Source: CAYXZL01 sp964469925 (lineage in GTDB: Bacteria > Patescibacteriota > Gracilibacteria > Absconditabacterales > Absconditicoccaceae). Taken from it: a DNA stretch of 32,408 nucleotides. The translations under genes and the position numbers were made by a program. Below the pieces are notes generated by a model, which was given only the letters and a program-made list of their open reading frames with translations, did not search any database and was not told where the DNA came from. How positions within the stretch are numbered: position 1 is the first letter of the stretch; the number at the start of each line of letters is the position of its first letter. Of this stretch, positions 20,139-29,850 are shown piece by piece. The stretch is taken from the NCBI GenBank assembly GCA_964469925.1, contig CAYXZL010000013.1, positions 1 through 32,408 of the forward strand, written 5' to 3'.

Positions 20139-20878
20139 TCCAAGAAAACGCGGTAAGCATAGGCAACAATTCTTTTTTCTAAGCTCCCAAAAGGATAGCA
20201 GCCGTATAATGTTAACGTATAACCACTACCGCGAGAATTCAAAATGCTTGTGTCCTCGGCATGAGTGACAAAAGTATCATCAACGCGATAAAAAAAACGT
20301 TGCCAGGCACCGTCAGGATCCTGAAGGAAAACGATAGCGAGATCATCCTTTTGCAACAAGCTGAGAAATTGAAAAATTGTCTTATAGCGTCAGGGTTTGT
20401 TTGCGTAGTAGCTGGTATGTCCGGCCAATACATAGTTACCCGTTCAGGAGAGCGGGGAGATAGTGCCAGGATGTTGAACAATACCTTTTTCAAGATAACG
20501 AAAGTAGTCAGCAGGGTGAGCAAGATAGTGTGATATGCTATTATCACCAATGCTATGAATAGGCACGATCACACCAATACGAGGGACCACGAGGTAGAGA
20601 GGCTGATGGCGATCTTCTTCAAAAGCTAATAGAGAAAGCCAATGCTCAAGGTCCCACTCATCTTGTGCAAGATTCGCTTTAAACCACGTGGGATAGGACG
20701 TCTCAATACCATATGCATGCTCGTAGTGTCTGTCAGCGGGACGGGATTGATCTCAATGAGTAGGAATAAAATCTACAGCAGAAAAAGTGCCCTTGGTGGC
20801 CTCTATCCGAAGATAACATCACCAAAGGGCACCTAGCAGTACTACAAACCATGCTAAGAGACGTATGACAGTACGCAT
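20135..20878 (-). CDS. Sortase, operon partner of the large surface protein
   Basis: 247 residues. An N-terminal signal anchor (MRTVIRLLAWFVVLLGALWGC) is followed by an extracellular domain: LYLVVPRIGVIVPI, the catalytic His in NYVLAGHTSYY (H154), and YTLTLYGCYPFGSLEKR (C227, R236), matching the sortase TLxTCxPxGxxxxR pattern. Start ATG 20878 lies only one base after the TAA of the large surface protein (20880-20882), so translation is probably coupled and this enzyme is the likely processor of that protein's LETG signal. UGA glycines at 20390, 20444, 20753 and 20819. Assignment to a named sortase class is not possible from reading alone. Confidence 0.9.
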
Positions 20879-20879
20879 A

Positions 20880-21002
20880 TTAGGCTGATGCACGTTTTCT
20901 AAACATCAATGCTCACGCTCACAGTGTAGCGATAGTGAGGAAGATGTAAAGAAGGACAAACGATAATCTATTGTCTTGTGGCTCAACAGCTCAGGTTTCT
21001 AA
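20880..21002 (-). other. Cell-wall sorting signal (LETG, hydrophobic helix, basic tail)
   Basis: The last 40 codons of the surface protein. L-E-T-G is encoded at 21002-20991 with Gly = UGA (20991-20993). A polar spacer, a hydrophobic helix (LSFVLLYIFLTIATLGAGALMF) and the basic end RKRASA follow. This is the three-part layout of sortase substrates, and the sortase gene begins one base after the stop. Confidence 0.75.
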
Positions 21003-24000
21003 GAGCGTAGGGAGGGGATACTGAGCAACGCCAGGGTCTTGTGTGTCGCCATTGGCTGGTTTTCCATCACTATCACCATTACCAGTCACCAGAAGTTCTG
21101 GTGGTAAGATTGCAGAACTGGTTGGATTGTCAGGGCCTCACCCACCTCATTGATTAGAAAAGCTGGGGGGAGTTAGCTGTCATCAGCCAGGAAAGCCACC
21201 ACCTCACCCTCATCATCCTCATCCTCATCCTCATCCTCATCCNNNNNNNNNNNNNNNNNNNNNNNNNNNNNNNNNNNNNNNNNNNNNNNNNNNNNNNNNN
21301 NNNNNNNNNNNNNNNNNNNNNNNNNNNNNNNNNNNNNNNNNNTCATCCTCATCCTCATCCTCATCCTCATCCACCAACACTAGGAGGAGTTGGATTTTGT
21401 TCACCGCCATTAGATTCGTTTCATCATTCAGTAGGATTGTCTTCTTCGATTTGACAACTAGAAGAACATCCATCATCATCGTTTGTATTGCCGTCGTCAC
21501 ATTGCTCTCATTCTTCTACGGATTCATTGCCACACACAGCTTCCACAACTTCAATCTGACAAAGTTCTGAACACCCATCGTTATTTCACGTATTACCATC
21601 ATCACATTGCTCTCAGGTCTCTACAGAACCATTACCACAAACTACAACCTCTTCTGGTTCATCAGTAAGGAGCGTACATGACTCACTACAATGCTGGTTT
21701 TCACCAACACCATCATTACCATCACACTCTTCTTTTCACTCCTTTACATCATTACCACAGATAGGTGTTTCCTCATCAGCCACCTTGACGTTGAAGGCAA
21801 CACAATAGTAAGTTTCGTTTACTTTTGGATTCCTAATAAAATCGTAGTTATCATAATTGAGAACGTCAGTATAACAATACATTTCTGCACTGACACTACT
21901 TTCGCTATTGACACCAGCAAATGGTAAATAGCCATCATGCATTACTTCACGCACAGCAATCTGACCATGTTTGTTTTTATTTACCTTAATCAGTGTACTC
22001 GTTGTTCAATTCCCATCAGTAGGACCAAAACTTGTCCAAGGAGCATCAGCAATACCCACTAAATCTCATGGGTTGGGGGTATCATTGTAAGCTCGTTGAA
22101 AATCTCGACCAGACACAAACTGGCAGTGTCATTCATGTTGATCTAAGAAAGCTTGAGCAGTAGTAGAATTAATGTTTGGTCAACCATTCCCCCGATTGGG
22201 AAGGAGAGATTCATCATCACATTCAATTTTTTGTGCAACCACGGTAGCAAACTTTGGTTTAGGTTCCTTGTAGGGAGTATTAAAAGCTACGCAATAGTAG
22301 ATATGGTCAGCCTCCAACTCAATATATTCATAATTATCAAAGTTCTTACCATCAGTAGAACAATAAATTTCTGCTGTTTTTTTGTTCGCATTATCTATTC
22401 AGACAAAAGGGAGGTAGCCTTCTTGGAGAACTTCGCGAACCCATACGCCCGAATAGAGATCAACATTGATGCCAGCATATGCTCCTCACCATTGATCAGT
22501 AGGTCCAAATGTTACCCATGGATCACCAGCGGGGCTAGGTAAATTGTCACCAGGGTTTTCTGTTCACGCAGGTGCCCGTTGAAAGTTCCAGTCAGGCTGT
22601 TGTCGACAGTGTTGTTGAAATTCTACGTCTTGGTTGATCCAGTTCACTGCTGTATATTGATCGATATCAGGTGCTCATTTTTTTCTTTTACCTCGATCGG
22701 GAAGATATACTTGTTTGTCACACATGACTTTAGTTGCGACAATAGTAGCATATTTGGGTTCACGGGGTGCTTCATTGAAAGCAAGACAGTAAACATGATC
22801 TACCTTACTATAGTCGATCTGTTCAAGGTTATTACTACGAATACCGTCGCTCGGTGCAGTTGTACAATACAGTCACAAGACGTGCTCGTCAGAAGCCCAT
22901 ACGCCAGCTAACAGTTCTCATACCATATATTTATTATCACTGACGCCAGAAGGATCGAGATAGGTATCTAATTCTCCATTCTCGTCAGTAATTCAAAGTG
23001 ATTGAAATGCTGCTGGTTGGTATTGGGGATTGCCATTGGCAGAGACGTCTACCGTATCATAAGCAAATTCATAGCCCGCTGCTACGTCACATCACAGAGA
23101 GAGGGGATCAATACTGGGGTTTCCAGCACCATCAATACTGAGATCAGATAGGTCTGTACCGTAGGGACAAAGATATTTCTTGACATGGAAATTGTCTTCT
23201 ATCATACGAGGCTTGGGAGCATTGAATGCAACACAGTGATATTCTGCTCATAACTCTGGGTTCTGAATCCATTCAAGATTGTCATAATTACTTCCATCGG
23301 TGTGGCAGTAGATCTCTGCACTATAATCAGCAGGGTCATGCTCTATCCCTTGAGAAAAAGGTACATAACCATCTTGCAGAACCTCACGTACTTGGATTAC
23401 CTCAACATTGCTGCCCTCATACAAAGGATTGTTTTTAAGAGTGACAAAAATCAAGGTTCTACCACTAGCATTCGTAGCATCGGTCGTGATCCAATCGTCT
23501 GCTTCTCCTACAAAATCATCTGAAGGAGAAGCCGTGCCTTGTGGAGCCCATTGAAAGGACCAATCAGACGCTAACCGACAGTGATCGCTATGTGCATCCA
23601 CATAGTCTTGTGCTGTTGTATCAGTGATGTTTTCAGCACCATCAACACCTCGATTGGGAAGATATTGCTCATCATCACAGACCACTTTATCAAAAACAAC
23701 TTTAGCAGTTGTTTCTTCAGGTTGGCAGGATTCATCACAACCATCGTCACTTTCAAGATTTCCATCATCACATACTTCGACTCATTCAAGTATCGTTCAG
23801 TCTCCACAGACATTCACTGTACAATCGTTTTTACAATCATCAGTGTCGATATCATTGCCGTCATCACAAGTTTCTTGGTTATCGACGCTAGCGTCTCCAC
23901 AGTATTGAGCTGTTGCAACACATTCATCACTATCACCTCCTGTGTCTCTACATATCCACGTCCATTGATGCGTGTCAGGAGAAAAAAAGAAATTCTCAAC

Positions 24001-24957
24001 TGTCTGACCATCAGGACAGAGTCCTAGCGTTCCAGTATTCATCACATCTCCATTATTATTTGTATCATACAGTGCTGACTGGTTAGCAATTCCACATACC
24101 CCAACAGGCAGTGTACAGTCTGCATTGCATCAATCATTATCTGTTGCGTTGCCATCATCGCATTGTTCAACACCCTGATGTAAGAGTCAGTCGCCACACA
24201 CGTTGAAATTACAGTTATTTTTACAAGCATCATCATCGTCTGCGTTACCGTCATCACACTGTTCACTTTGTTGATTGACGAGTCCATCACCACAAAAAGG
24301 GTTGAGCTGACATTGATTATTGCATTGGTCATTGTTGTTGTTATTGCCATCGTCACATTGTTCAACTCAAACTTCAAGGTAGCCATCACGGCACACATTG
24401 TATCTACAATCATTTCTACAAGCATCTTCATTGCTGGAGTTGCCATCGTCACACTGTTCGTTACCATTTTTCTTTCCATCGCCACACCAGTTCTGATTGG
24501 TCTTACAATCATTACCACACTGATCATTGTCATTGCTATTGCCATCGTCGCATTGCTCATTACCATTTTTTGCACCGTCTCCACATCGAGTCTGATTGAT
24601 TTTACAATCATTACCGCACTGATCATTGTCATTGCTATTGCCATCGTCACATTGTTCAACTCAAACTTCAAGATAGCCATCACGGCATACATTATGTCTA
24701 CAATCGTTTCTACAAGCATCTTCATTGCTGGAGTTGCCATCGTCACACTGTTCATTTCCACTCCTTACACCATCACCACACTGGCTAGGAGCATTTGGTT
24801 CCTGGTTGACTCAAGGAGTAAGCGATTGTGCGTTCACTACTCCAAACGAGTAGGGTGAAATATGAGAAAACAACAAAACAAACACAGACAAACCATAAAG
24901 TCGTCTACGTGCCTTCGATCACAGCATCTGTGACCTTCTTTTGGGTACATTCATCAT
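20880..24957 (-). CDS. Giant cysteine-rich cell-surface protein with DUF4215 repeats and a C-terminal sorting signal
   Basis: At least 1,325 residues plus an assembly gap. A signal peptide (1 to ~42, ending VVNAQS) is followed by nine DUF4215-type repeats (CGDGxxxxxEQCDDGN...C...C; from residue 60 to ~413, with a WTWICRDTGG spacer after the seventh). Next come several copies of a ~150-170 residue module (marked by YLPNWG, FQWA, VREVLxxGYxPF, AEIYCxTDG and YYCVAFN), three more DUF4215 repeats (~1066-1166), and a Thr/Pro/Gly linker with a (GGA TGA)n poly-glycine tract. The tail is LETG, a hydrophobic helix and RKRASA, a sortase sorting signal. Start ATG 24957 (24954 also possible). The frame changes across the 100-N gap, so the gap is not truly 100 bp. 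Likely an adhesin or stalk; function unproven. Confidence 0.88.
21213..21372. repeat. Hexanucleotide tandem repeat (TCATCC)n encoding poly-glycine, interrupted by an assembly gap
   Basis: Five perfect TCATCC units flank each side of the gap (21213-21242 and 21343-21372). On the coding strand, in the frame of the surface protein, the unit is GGA TGA, that is Gly-Gly. The repeat explains why assembly failed here. Confidence 0.9.
21243..21342. other. Assembly gap (100 N) inside the surface-protein gene
   Basis: Exactly 100 Ns between identical repeat arms. The reading frame on the two sides differs by one base at this length, so 100 is a placeholder. Confidence 0.97.
24363..24759 (-). repeat. 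Recent tandem duplication of DUF4215 repeat units
   Basis: About 100 bp starting at 24363 recurs starting at 24657 with only a handful of differences, a spacing of 294 bp (98 codons). The duplicated unit encodes the pair VCRDGYLEVGVEQCDDGN and its neighbour SSNEDACRNDC. The units between them (around 24504 and 24602) are also near-identical to each other. Confidence 0.8.
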
Positions 24958-25372
24958 GAGTGGCAGTTAGTGAATGAAAATAAAGAAATCAAAACAACCA
25001 GCCAGTAGTCCTCTGTGTGCAGTGTTGGAAGACAATACACAATGACCCATAAGGAGGACCACTTTGTGGAAGTGTAATAGCGATAAAGTCAAACAGACAA
25101 TTGATGCTATTCATATCTTTATGCATCTTTTGTTTATAGAAAAGTAGACAAACGTGATGTAATGTCAATTGCTTTTGAATCAGAATGTTGCATACTAATT
25201 TGAACAAATTTAAGTTAAAAACACAAACGTGTCTTGGTGAAAGGGTTCTCTGTAATATATCATAAAGCTATTGCGATGAGGCGAGTGATAAATACTACTA
25301 AGACCACACATGGAAGGTTTGAGTGCACGGTCCCTTATGTGTCTTTGTACATCCTTAAGAGGGAGATTTGTG
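24958..25372. other. 415-bp intergenic region between the surface-protein operon and holB
   Basis: No convincing gene on either strand. One 72-codon minus frame is present but has no family resemblance and would run into the surface-protein start. The AT-rich stretch at 25180-25225 could hold promoters for the two divergent units. I see no tRNA or riboswitch. Confidence 0.5.
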
Positions 25373-26248
25373 ATGATATGTGGAAACGCTCATAGTTTTG
25401 ATCTACTACAAAAGGCTATTGCTCAGTCAGATAGTTTCCCTTTTGTTTTACTGGTTGGTCCAGGTCAGATAGGAAAGTCGACTGCAGCACTAACATATGT
25501 TCGTCATTGTTTGGGTGATTATGTCAGACAAGATTTTTTGCATATACAAGATCAAACGACAGTTTTTGGGAAAAAACATAGTATCAAGGTAGAAAACAAT
25601 GAGGTGATTACCATCTCGAAAGAAGAAAACTATCAAGATAGGGGAGCAAGAGAGATTATCGACCGGTTAAATTTATCTCCCGTGTGAAATCGCAAAATCG
25701 TTCTCCTAGAAAATATCGAAAGAATGACGATTGCAGCAACAAACGCACTCCTGAAGTCGCTGGAAGAGCCATTGCCACAGAGACAAATCATAGCAACCGT
25801 GAGCAATAAGGACCTCCTATTAGAAACAATTCTTTCAAGAGCACTTGTAATTTATGCTCATCTTGTACCAATAGCTGAGATACAAACACGGTTGGAAGGC
25901 GACTATAGTAGCCAACAAGTAGACAAGCGAAAAAACGCTACTTACATAGCGGCTGGTAGACCATGACGTGCAAAATTATTGCTCGACAATGAGTCATCCT
26001 TCTCTGCTTTGATCGAATCCTTTGATCAACTCAAGCTCTATCGTCAAAGAGGCAATATAACAAAACTCTACAAAACATTGGTACAGGCAGATAAAGATGC
26101 CAATCTAGATATGCTTTTAGATGCCTGGACCTACTGGGAAGATGATCACAAGTGTTATGACAAACTTGCATCGATCAGTCATCATCGTCGCATGATAGAG
26201 GCGAATGTGTCCAGGGATAGTGTGTTGTTCTCTCTTGCACTATCTTAG
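25373..26248 (+). CDS. holB: DNA polymerase III delta-prime subunit (clamp-loader ATPase-like)
   Basis: 291 residues. Part of the clamp loader that places the sliding clamp on DNA. Features: GPGQIGKST (29-37, Walker A), KIVLLENIERMTIAATNALLKSLEEP (the Walker B/sensor region; delta-prime proteins read DxAxxMxxxAANALLKxLEEP) and TILSRA (the SRC-like motif, here SRA). No zinc-binding cysteine cluster is evident. Start ATG 25373 is preceded by GGGAG and aligns with the family N-terminus; ATG 25310 would add 21 unrelated residues. UGA glycines at 25685-25687 and 25964-25966 join three fragments. First gene of a plus-strand run with recX and mscL. Confidence 0.88.
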
Positions 26249-26285
26249 TTCTCAATCATATTTTTGTTCTACTCAAACGTTCAAT

Positions 26286-26756
26286 ATGGCTCAAGCGAAA
26301 AAAACTCCCTGTCTACAATATGCATTGCATTACCTCTCCAGTTATCCAAAGACGAAGAAAGAATTACGCGTCAAGCTTTTGGAAAAGTGATATAATGAAT
26401 GAGAAGTAGACAAAGCTATAGAGTATCTAGAAAAAAATAAGTACATCAATGATGAAGAATTTGTAAGAGCTTATGTCAATAGTGAGGTCGTCAGGAAAGG
26501 TAAGCCAATCATTCTTGTCAAACAAAAGCTTTATCAAAAAGGTGTTGCTCAGATGATAATAGAATCCGTTTTGAGGGAAATGGGCGAAGATGTTGTAGAT
26601 GGCATACGTACAAAAATCATCAAAGAAATAGACAAGCTAAAAGATCAATGAGTCGAAGGCTTCGACATCATCCAAAAATTGGTAAAAAAGGGCTATACGC
26701 TAGGGCAAATAAAAAAAACCATACGCGAAAGAGATGAAGAAAGAGCTTGACAATAA
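26286..26756 (+). CDS. recX: Regulatory protein RecX
   Basis: 156 residues. RecX binds RecA filaments and limits their activity. Typical helical repeats: CLQYALHYLSSYPKTKKELRVKLLEKGYNEGEVDKAIEYLEKNKYINDEEFVRAYV and KGKPIILVKQKLYQKGV. Start ATG 26286, 38 bp after holB on the same strand. UGA glycines at the end of the first repeat and in DQGVEGFD. recA is not in the window. Confidence 0.9.
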
Positions 26757-26791
26757 ATGCCAGTAGTTTTTATCGTATTAATATCAGACAT

Positions 26792-27241
26792 ATGGTAGTA
26801 GAAAAAGCAAAGGGTATCCTGGCAGAATTCAAAAAGTTTGCTCTAAAGGGCAATATGATCGATATGGCAGTAGGTATTATCATCGGTGGTGCGTTCGCCA
26901 CGGTGGTCAAATCGCTCGTTGATGATGTCTTTATGCCAATCATCGCATGATTGTTAAAAGCTCCAGACTTTAGCAACGTATTTGTTGTCTTGAGAAATCC
27001 GAGCGATGAGATATTTACCTCAGTAGTAGCCGCTCGTGAGGCATGAGCGACCGTATTGGCAATAGGAAGCTTTCTGAATGCTGTGATAGCATTTCTTATC
27101 GTTGCTTTTGCCCTCTTTATCTTGATCAAGGCTATCAACAAGCTCAAACTCAAAGAGGAGAAGAAAAAAGCAAAATGACCAACAGAAGTAGAATTATTAT
27201 CGGATATCAGAGATATTCTAAAAACAAATACTCGTACATAA
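26792..27241 (+). CDS. mscL: Large-conductance mechanosensitive channel MscL
   Basis: 149 residues. Homopentameric channel that opens under membrane tension to release solutes during osmotic downshock. The N-terminal FKKFALKGNMIDMAVGIIIGGAFATVVKSLVDDVFMPIIAG is the conserved first helix with its Gly-rich packing face; the final Gly is UGA. The second helix (AVIAFLIVAFALFILIKAINKL) and a charged cytoplasmic helix follow. ATG 26792 chosen because it gives the usual short N-terminus. Confidence 0.95.
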
Positions 27242-27275
27242 AGTTTTTTTACTCTCGTTGCTAGATCGACAAATC

Positions 27276-29024
27276 ATGAAATTTATATATGAATATGTAC
27301 TTCGTGAGAAAAAACTCTTGCTCTTAGCAGTCGTGTTGGCGACCATCAATCAAGTGTTCTCGTTACTTGATCCGCAAATCTTTCGTTGGTTGATCGATAA
27401 TTATATTATCAAATACAAAGAATTTGCAGCAACAGTCTTTCTCAAAAACATTGGTTTGGGCCTCCTGGCTATCGTAGCAGTGGCATGAGTGTCAAGAATT
27501 GCAAAGAGCTTCCAAGATTACTACGTCAATGTCATGACCGAAAAGATTGGCATGTCAATTTACCAAAAAGCCATACGTCATATTTTTGACCTTCCTTTCA
27601 AGGTATTTGAAGATCAGCAGTCCTGACAACTATTGCAAAAGATGCAGAAAGCACGCCAAGACATACAGAAATTCATCAACACGGCCATCAATGATTTATT
27701 TGTCTCTATCATCTGATTACTTTTTGTTATCACCTATGCGGCGACCGTCCACCGACTCGTTGCGATATCCTTTATAAGCTTGATCCCTATCATGGGATTG
27801 ACCATACGATACACATCCAAAAAGATCAAAGAAGCACAACAAAAGATTGTGGCAGAGTCGAGCAAGTTGGCTGGATCTACCATAGAAAGTATCAGAAATG
27901 TCGCATTGATAAAGTCACTAGGACTAGTCCAACAAGAGATGGGTAGATTGGAAAAAAACAACAAAGATGTCCTCAATCTCGAGTTATTAAAGGTGAAAAT
28001 GTTAAGAACTTTATTGTTTACACAAGGCACATTGATCAATTTGGTAAGAACAATCATTATGGGTCTGATGTTTTGGCTCGTTTTCAAAGAAGCGATGACC
28101 TTGGGTGAGTTTATGACGCTCTTTTTCTATTCTTTTTTTGTGTTTGGACCATTGAGGCAGGCAGGTGATATTATTAACAATTATCAACAAGCAAAGGGAA
28201 GTCACGAACTCCTGGAAGAAATAACAAAATTACCAGTGGAGGAAAGAGCTGTACATCCTCTCTCTATCGGTTGACCGACCGTTACATCCTTGACCTTTGA
28301 GCAGGTAGATTTTCTCTATCAGCAAGACCATACCGTGTTGAAAGATATCAATCTGACTATAGGTGGAGGGCAGGTAATTGCTTTTGTATGACCATCAGGG
28401 TCGGGAAAGTCAACACTACTCAAGCTACTCTATGGTCTCTATGAGCCAAACAAAGGAAGAGTACTCATTAACGGACAGGATATGAAACACATCGATAAGG
28501 ACGCTTTCAAGGCAAAGCTGGGTATTGTCAACCAAGATGCTTCTGTGTTCTCTGGTTCCGTGAGGGACAATCTAAGCTTCGTCAACCAAGATGCGACAGA
28601 CCAGGATCTAGAGAGGGTACTCAAACAGGCAGCATTGCGGTCTTTGATCGAGCAAAACACAGAGTGATTAGATACAAAGATCGGAGAGTGAGGGTTGAAG
28701 CTCTCCGGATGACAAAGGCAAAGGCTGGCGATAGCAAGGGCACTATTGAGAAACCCTGATGTATTGATCTTTGACGAAGCAACCAGTTCCCTCGACTCTT
28801 TGGTAGAAAAAGAGATTACCGAAACGATAAAGGCGATCACTGATAAGTACCCTGACATGATAAGTATATTGGTAGCACACCGTCTTTCTACGATCATGCA
28901 CGCTGATATGATCTACGTACTAGAGCAGGGTAAAATCGTTGAAAAAGGCAGACACAAAGATTTGGTAGAGAGTAATGGGCTCTATCATGCGATGTGGAGA
29001 CAGCAGAGCGGAGAAGTACTTTAG
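27276..29024 (+). CDS. ABC exporter, fused membrane and ATPase domains (MsbA/MDR type)
   Basis: 582 residues, the normal half-transporter size. Six membrane helices (about 18-300) precede an ATPase with Walker A GPSGSGKST (from G372), LSGGQRQR (476-483), Walker B VLIFDEATSSLD and the H-loop VAHRLST. The first Gly of Walker A (28389-28391) and the second Gly of LSGGQ (28710-28712) are both UGA, invariant positions that fix the codon's meaning. Would work as a homodimer exporting a lipid, peptide or drug; substrate unknown. It lies 34 bp after mscL and 19 bp before yebC. Confidence 0.95.
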
Positions 29025-29043
29025 ATTCTAAAGCCTATACGTC

Positions 29044-29802
29044 ATGGCCAAGCACAGCAAACGACACAATATCAAACACAAAAAAGCTAAAACAGATGCG
29101 GTCAAAGCAAAGGTATATGCTAAAGTGGCAAAAGTCATTACGGTGGCGGCCAGAGGAGGAAAAGACCCCAACATGAACCCAAACTTGGCAGCAGCACTAG
29201 AAAAGGCAAGATACAACTCTCTACCAAAACATGTGGTAGACAAGGCTATTCTCAAGGGAGCTGGATGAGGAGAAGGAGAAGCTTTACATGAAATATTTTA
29301 TGAGGCATACGGACCATCCTGATCAGCACTGTATATCAAGTGCCTGACTGATAACACCAACAGGTCGGCCACCAATGTAAGGACTATCGTCAATAGGATG
29401 TGAGGCAGAATTGGTGAACCTAACTCAGTGTCATGGCAGTTTCAAGAAAAATGAGTAATCATTATTGATGGCTTTGAACATAAAAAAATAGATAAAGGCA
29501 GACCCATGTCAGATATTCTTCCTTTTGATACAGAGAAGTTAGAAGAATTACTACTCGCTCTCTCCATAGAGGACATTGACTACGAAGATCAGCTTTGTGT
29601 CGTCACAACCAGCAAGGACAATTTCAATACAGTTCTTCATGAAATAGAAAAAGCCAGTTATCATGTCGATGATGCAGATCTCCAGTTCCTAGCAGACAAT
29701 ACCGTGACCCTAGAGTGAGTAGACGAAGAAAAGTTTGAAAAACTAGTAGAAATGCTTGAAGACGATGAAGATGTCGATAGTGTGTATCACAACGTAGAGT
29801 AG
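29044..29802 (+). CDS. yebC: YebC/PmpR-family protein (TACO1-like)
   Basis: 252 residues. Members act as transcriptional regulators or as translation factors that help ribosomes through difficult stretches. The N-terminus reads MAKHSKWHNIKHKKAK, where residue 7 is CGA (29062-29064); the family has an almost invariant HSKWxNIKHRK, so this is one of the clearest Trp assignments. Further motifs: NLAAALEKARYNSLPKHVVDKAI, the Gly-rich AGGEGEALHEIFYEAYGP (two UGA), TDNTNRSATNVR and a C-terminal acidic domain. Confidence 0.96.
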
Positions 29803-29850
29803 TATACTTGGATGAAGGATACTAACTCATTTTAGCACATACCATTCACC

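Noticed and set aside
21173..21500. Asp-Glu or Met-Arg repeat proteins at the hexanucleotide repeat
   Set aside because: They lie in frames other than that of the surface protein. The frame carrying DUF4215 upstream and the LETG tail downstream reads Gly-Gly on both sides of the gap.
24042..24761. A Met-rich 239-codon minus-strand frame over the same repeats
   Set aside because: Out of frame with the DUF4215 protein; its composition is a by-product of GATGG-type repeats.
23720..24790. CRISPR-like regular DNA repeats
   Set aside because: The repeats are coding, translate to conserved CGDG...EQCDDGN units, and have no unique spacers of constant length.
24268..24858. A hydrophobic 196-codon plus-strand frame (rich in Ile, Val, Thr)
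   Set aside because: It is the antisense shadow of the DUF4215 repeats; repeated DNA keeps the opposite strand open. The minus-strand frame has Cys-rich repeats, a signal peptide and a sorting signal.
24989..25207. A 72-codon minus-strand frame upstream of the surface protein
   Set aside because: No family resemblance, and read in the right code it has no stop before the surface-protein start region; more likely untranslated.
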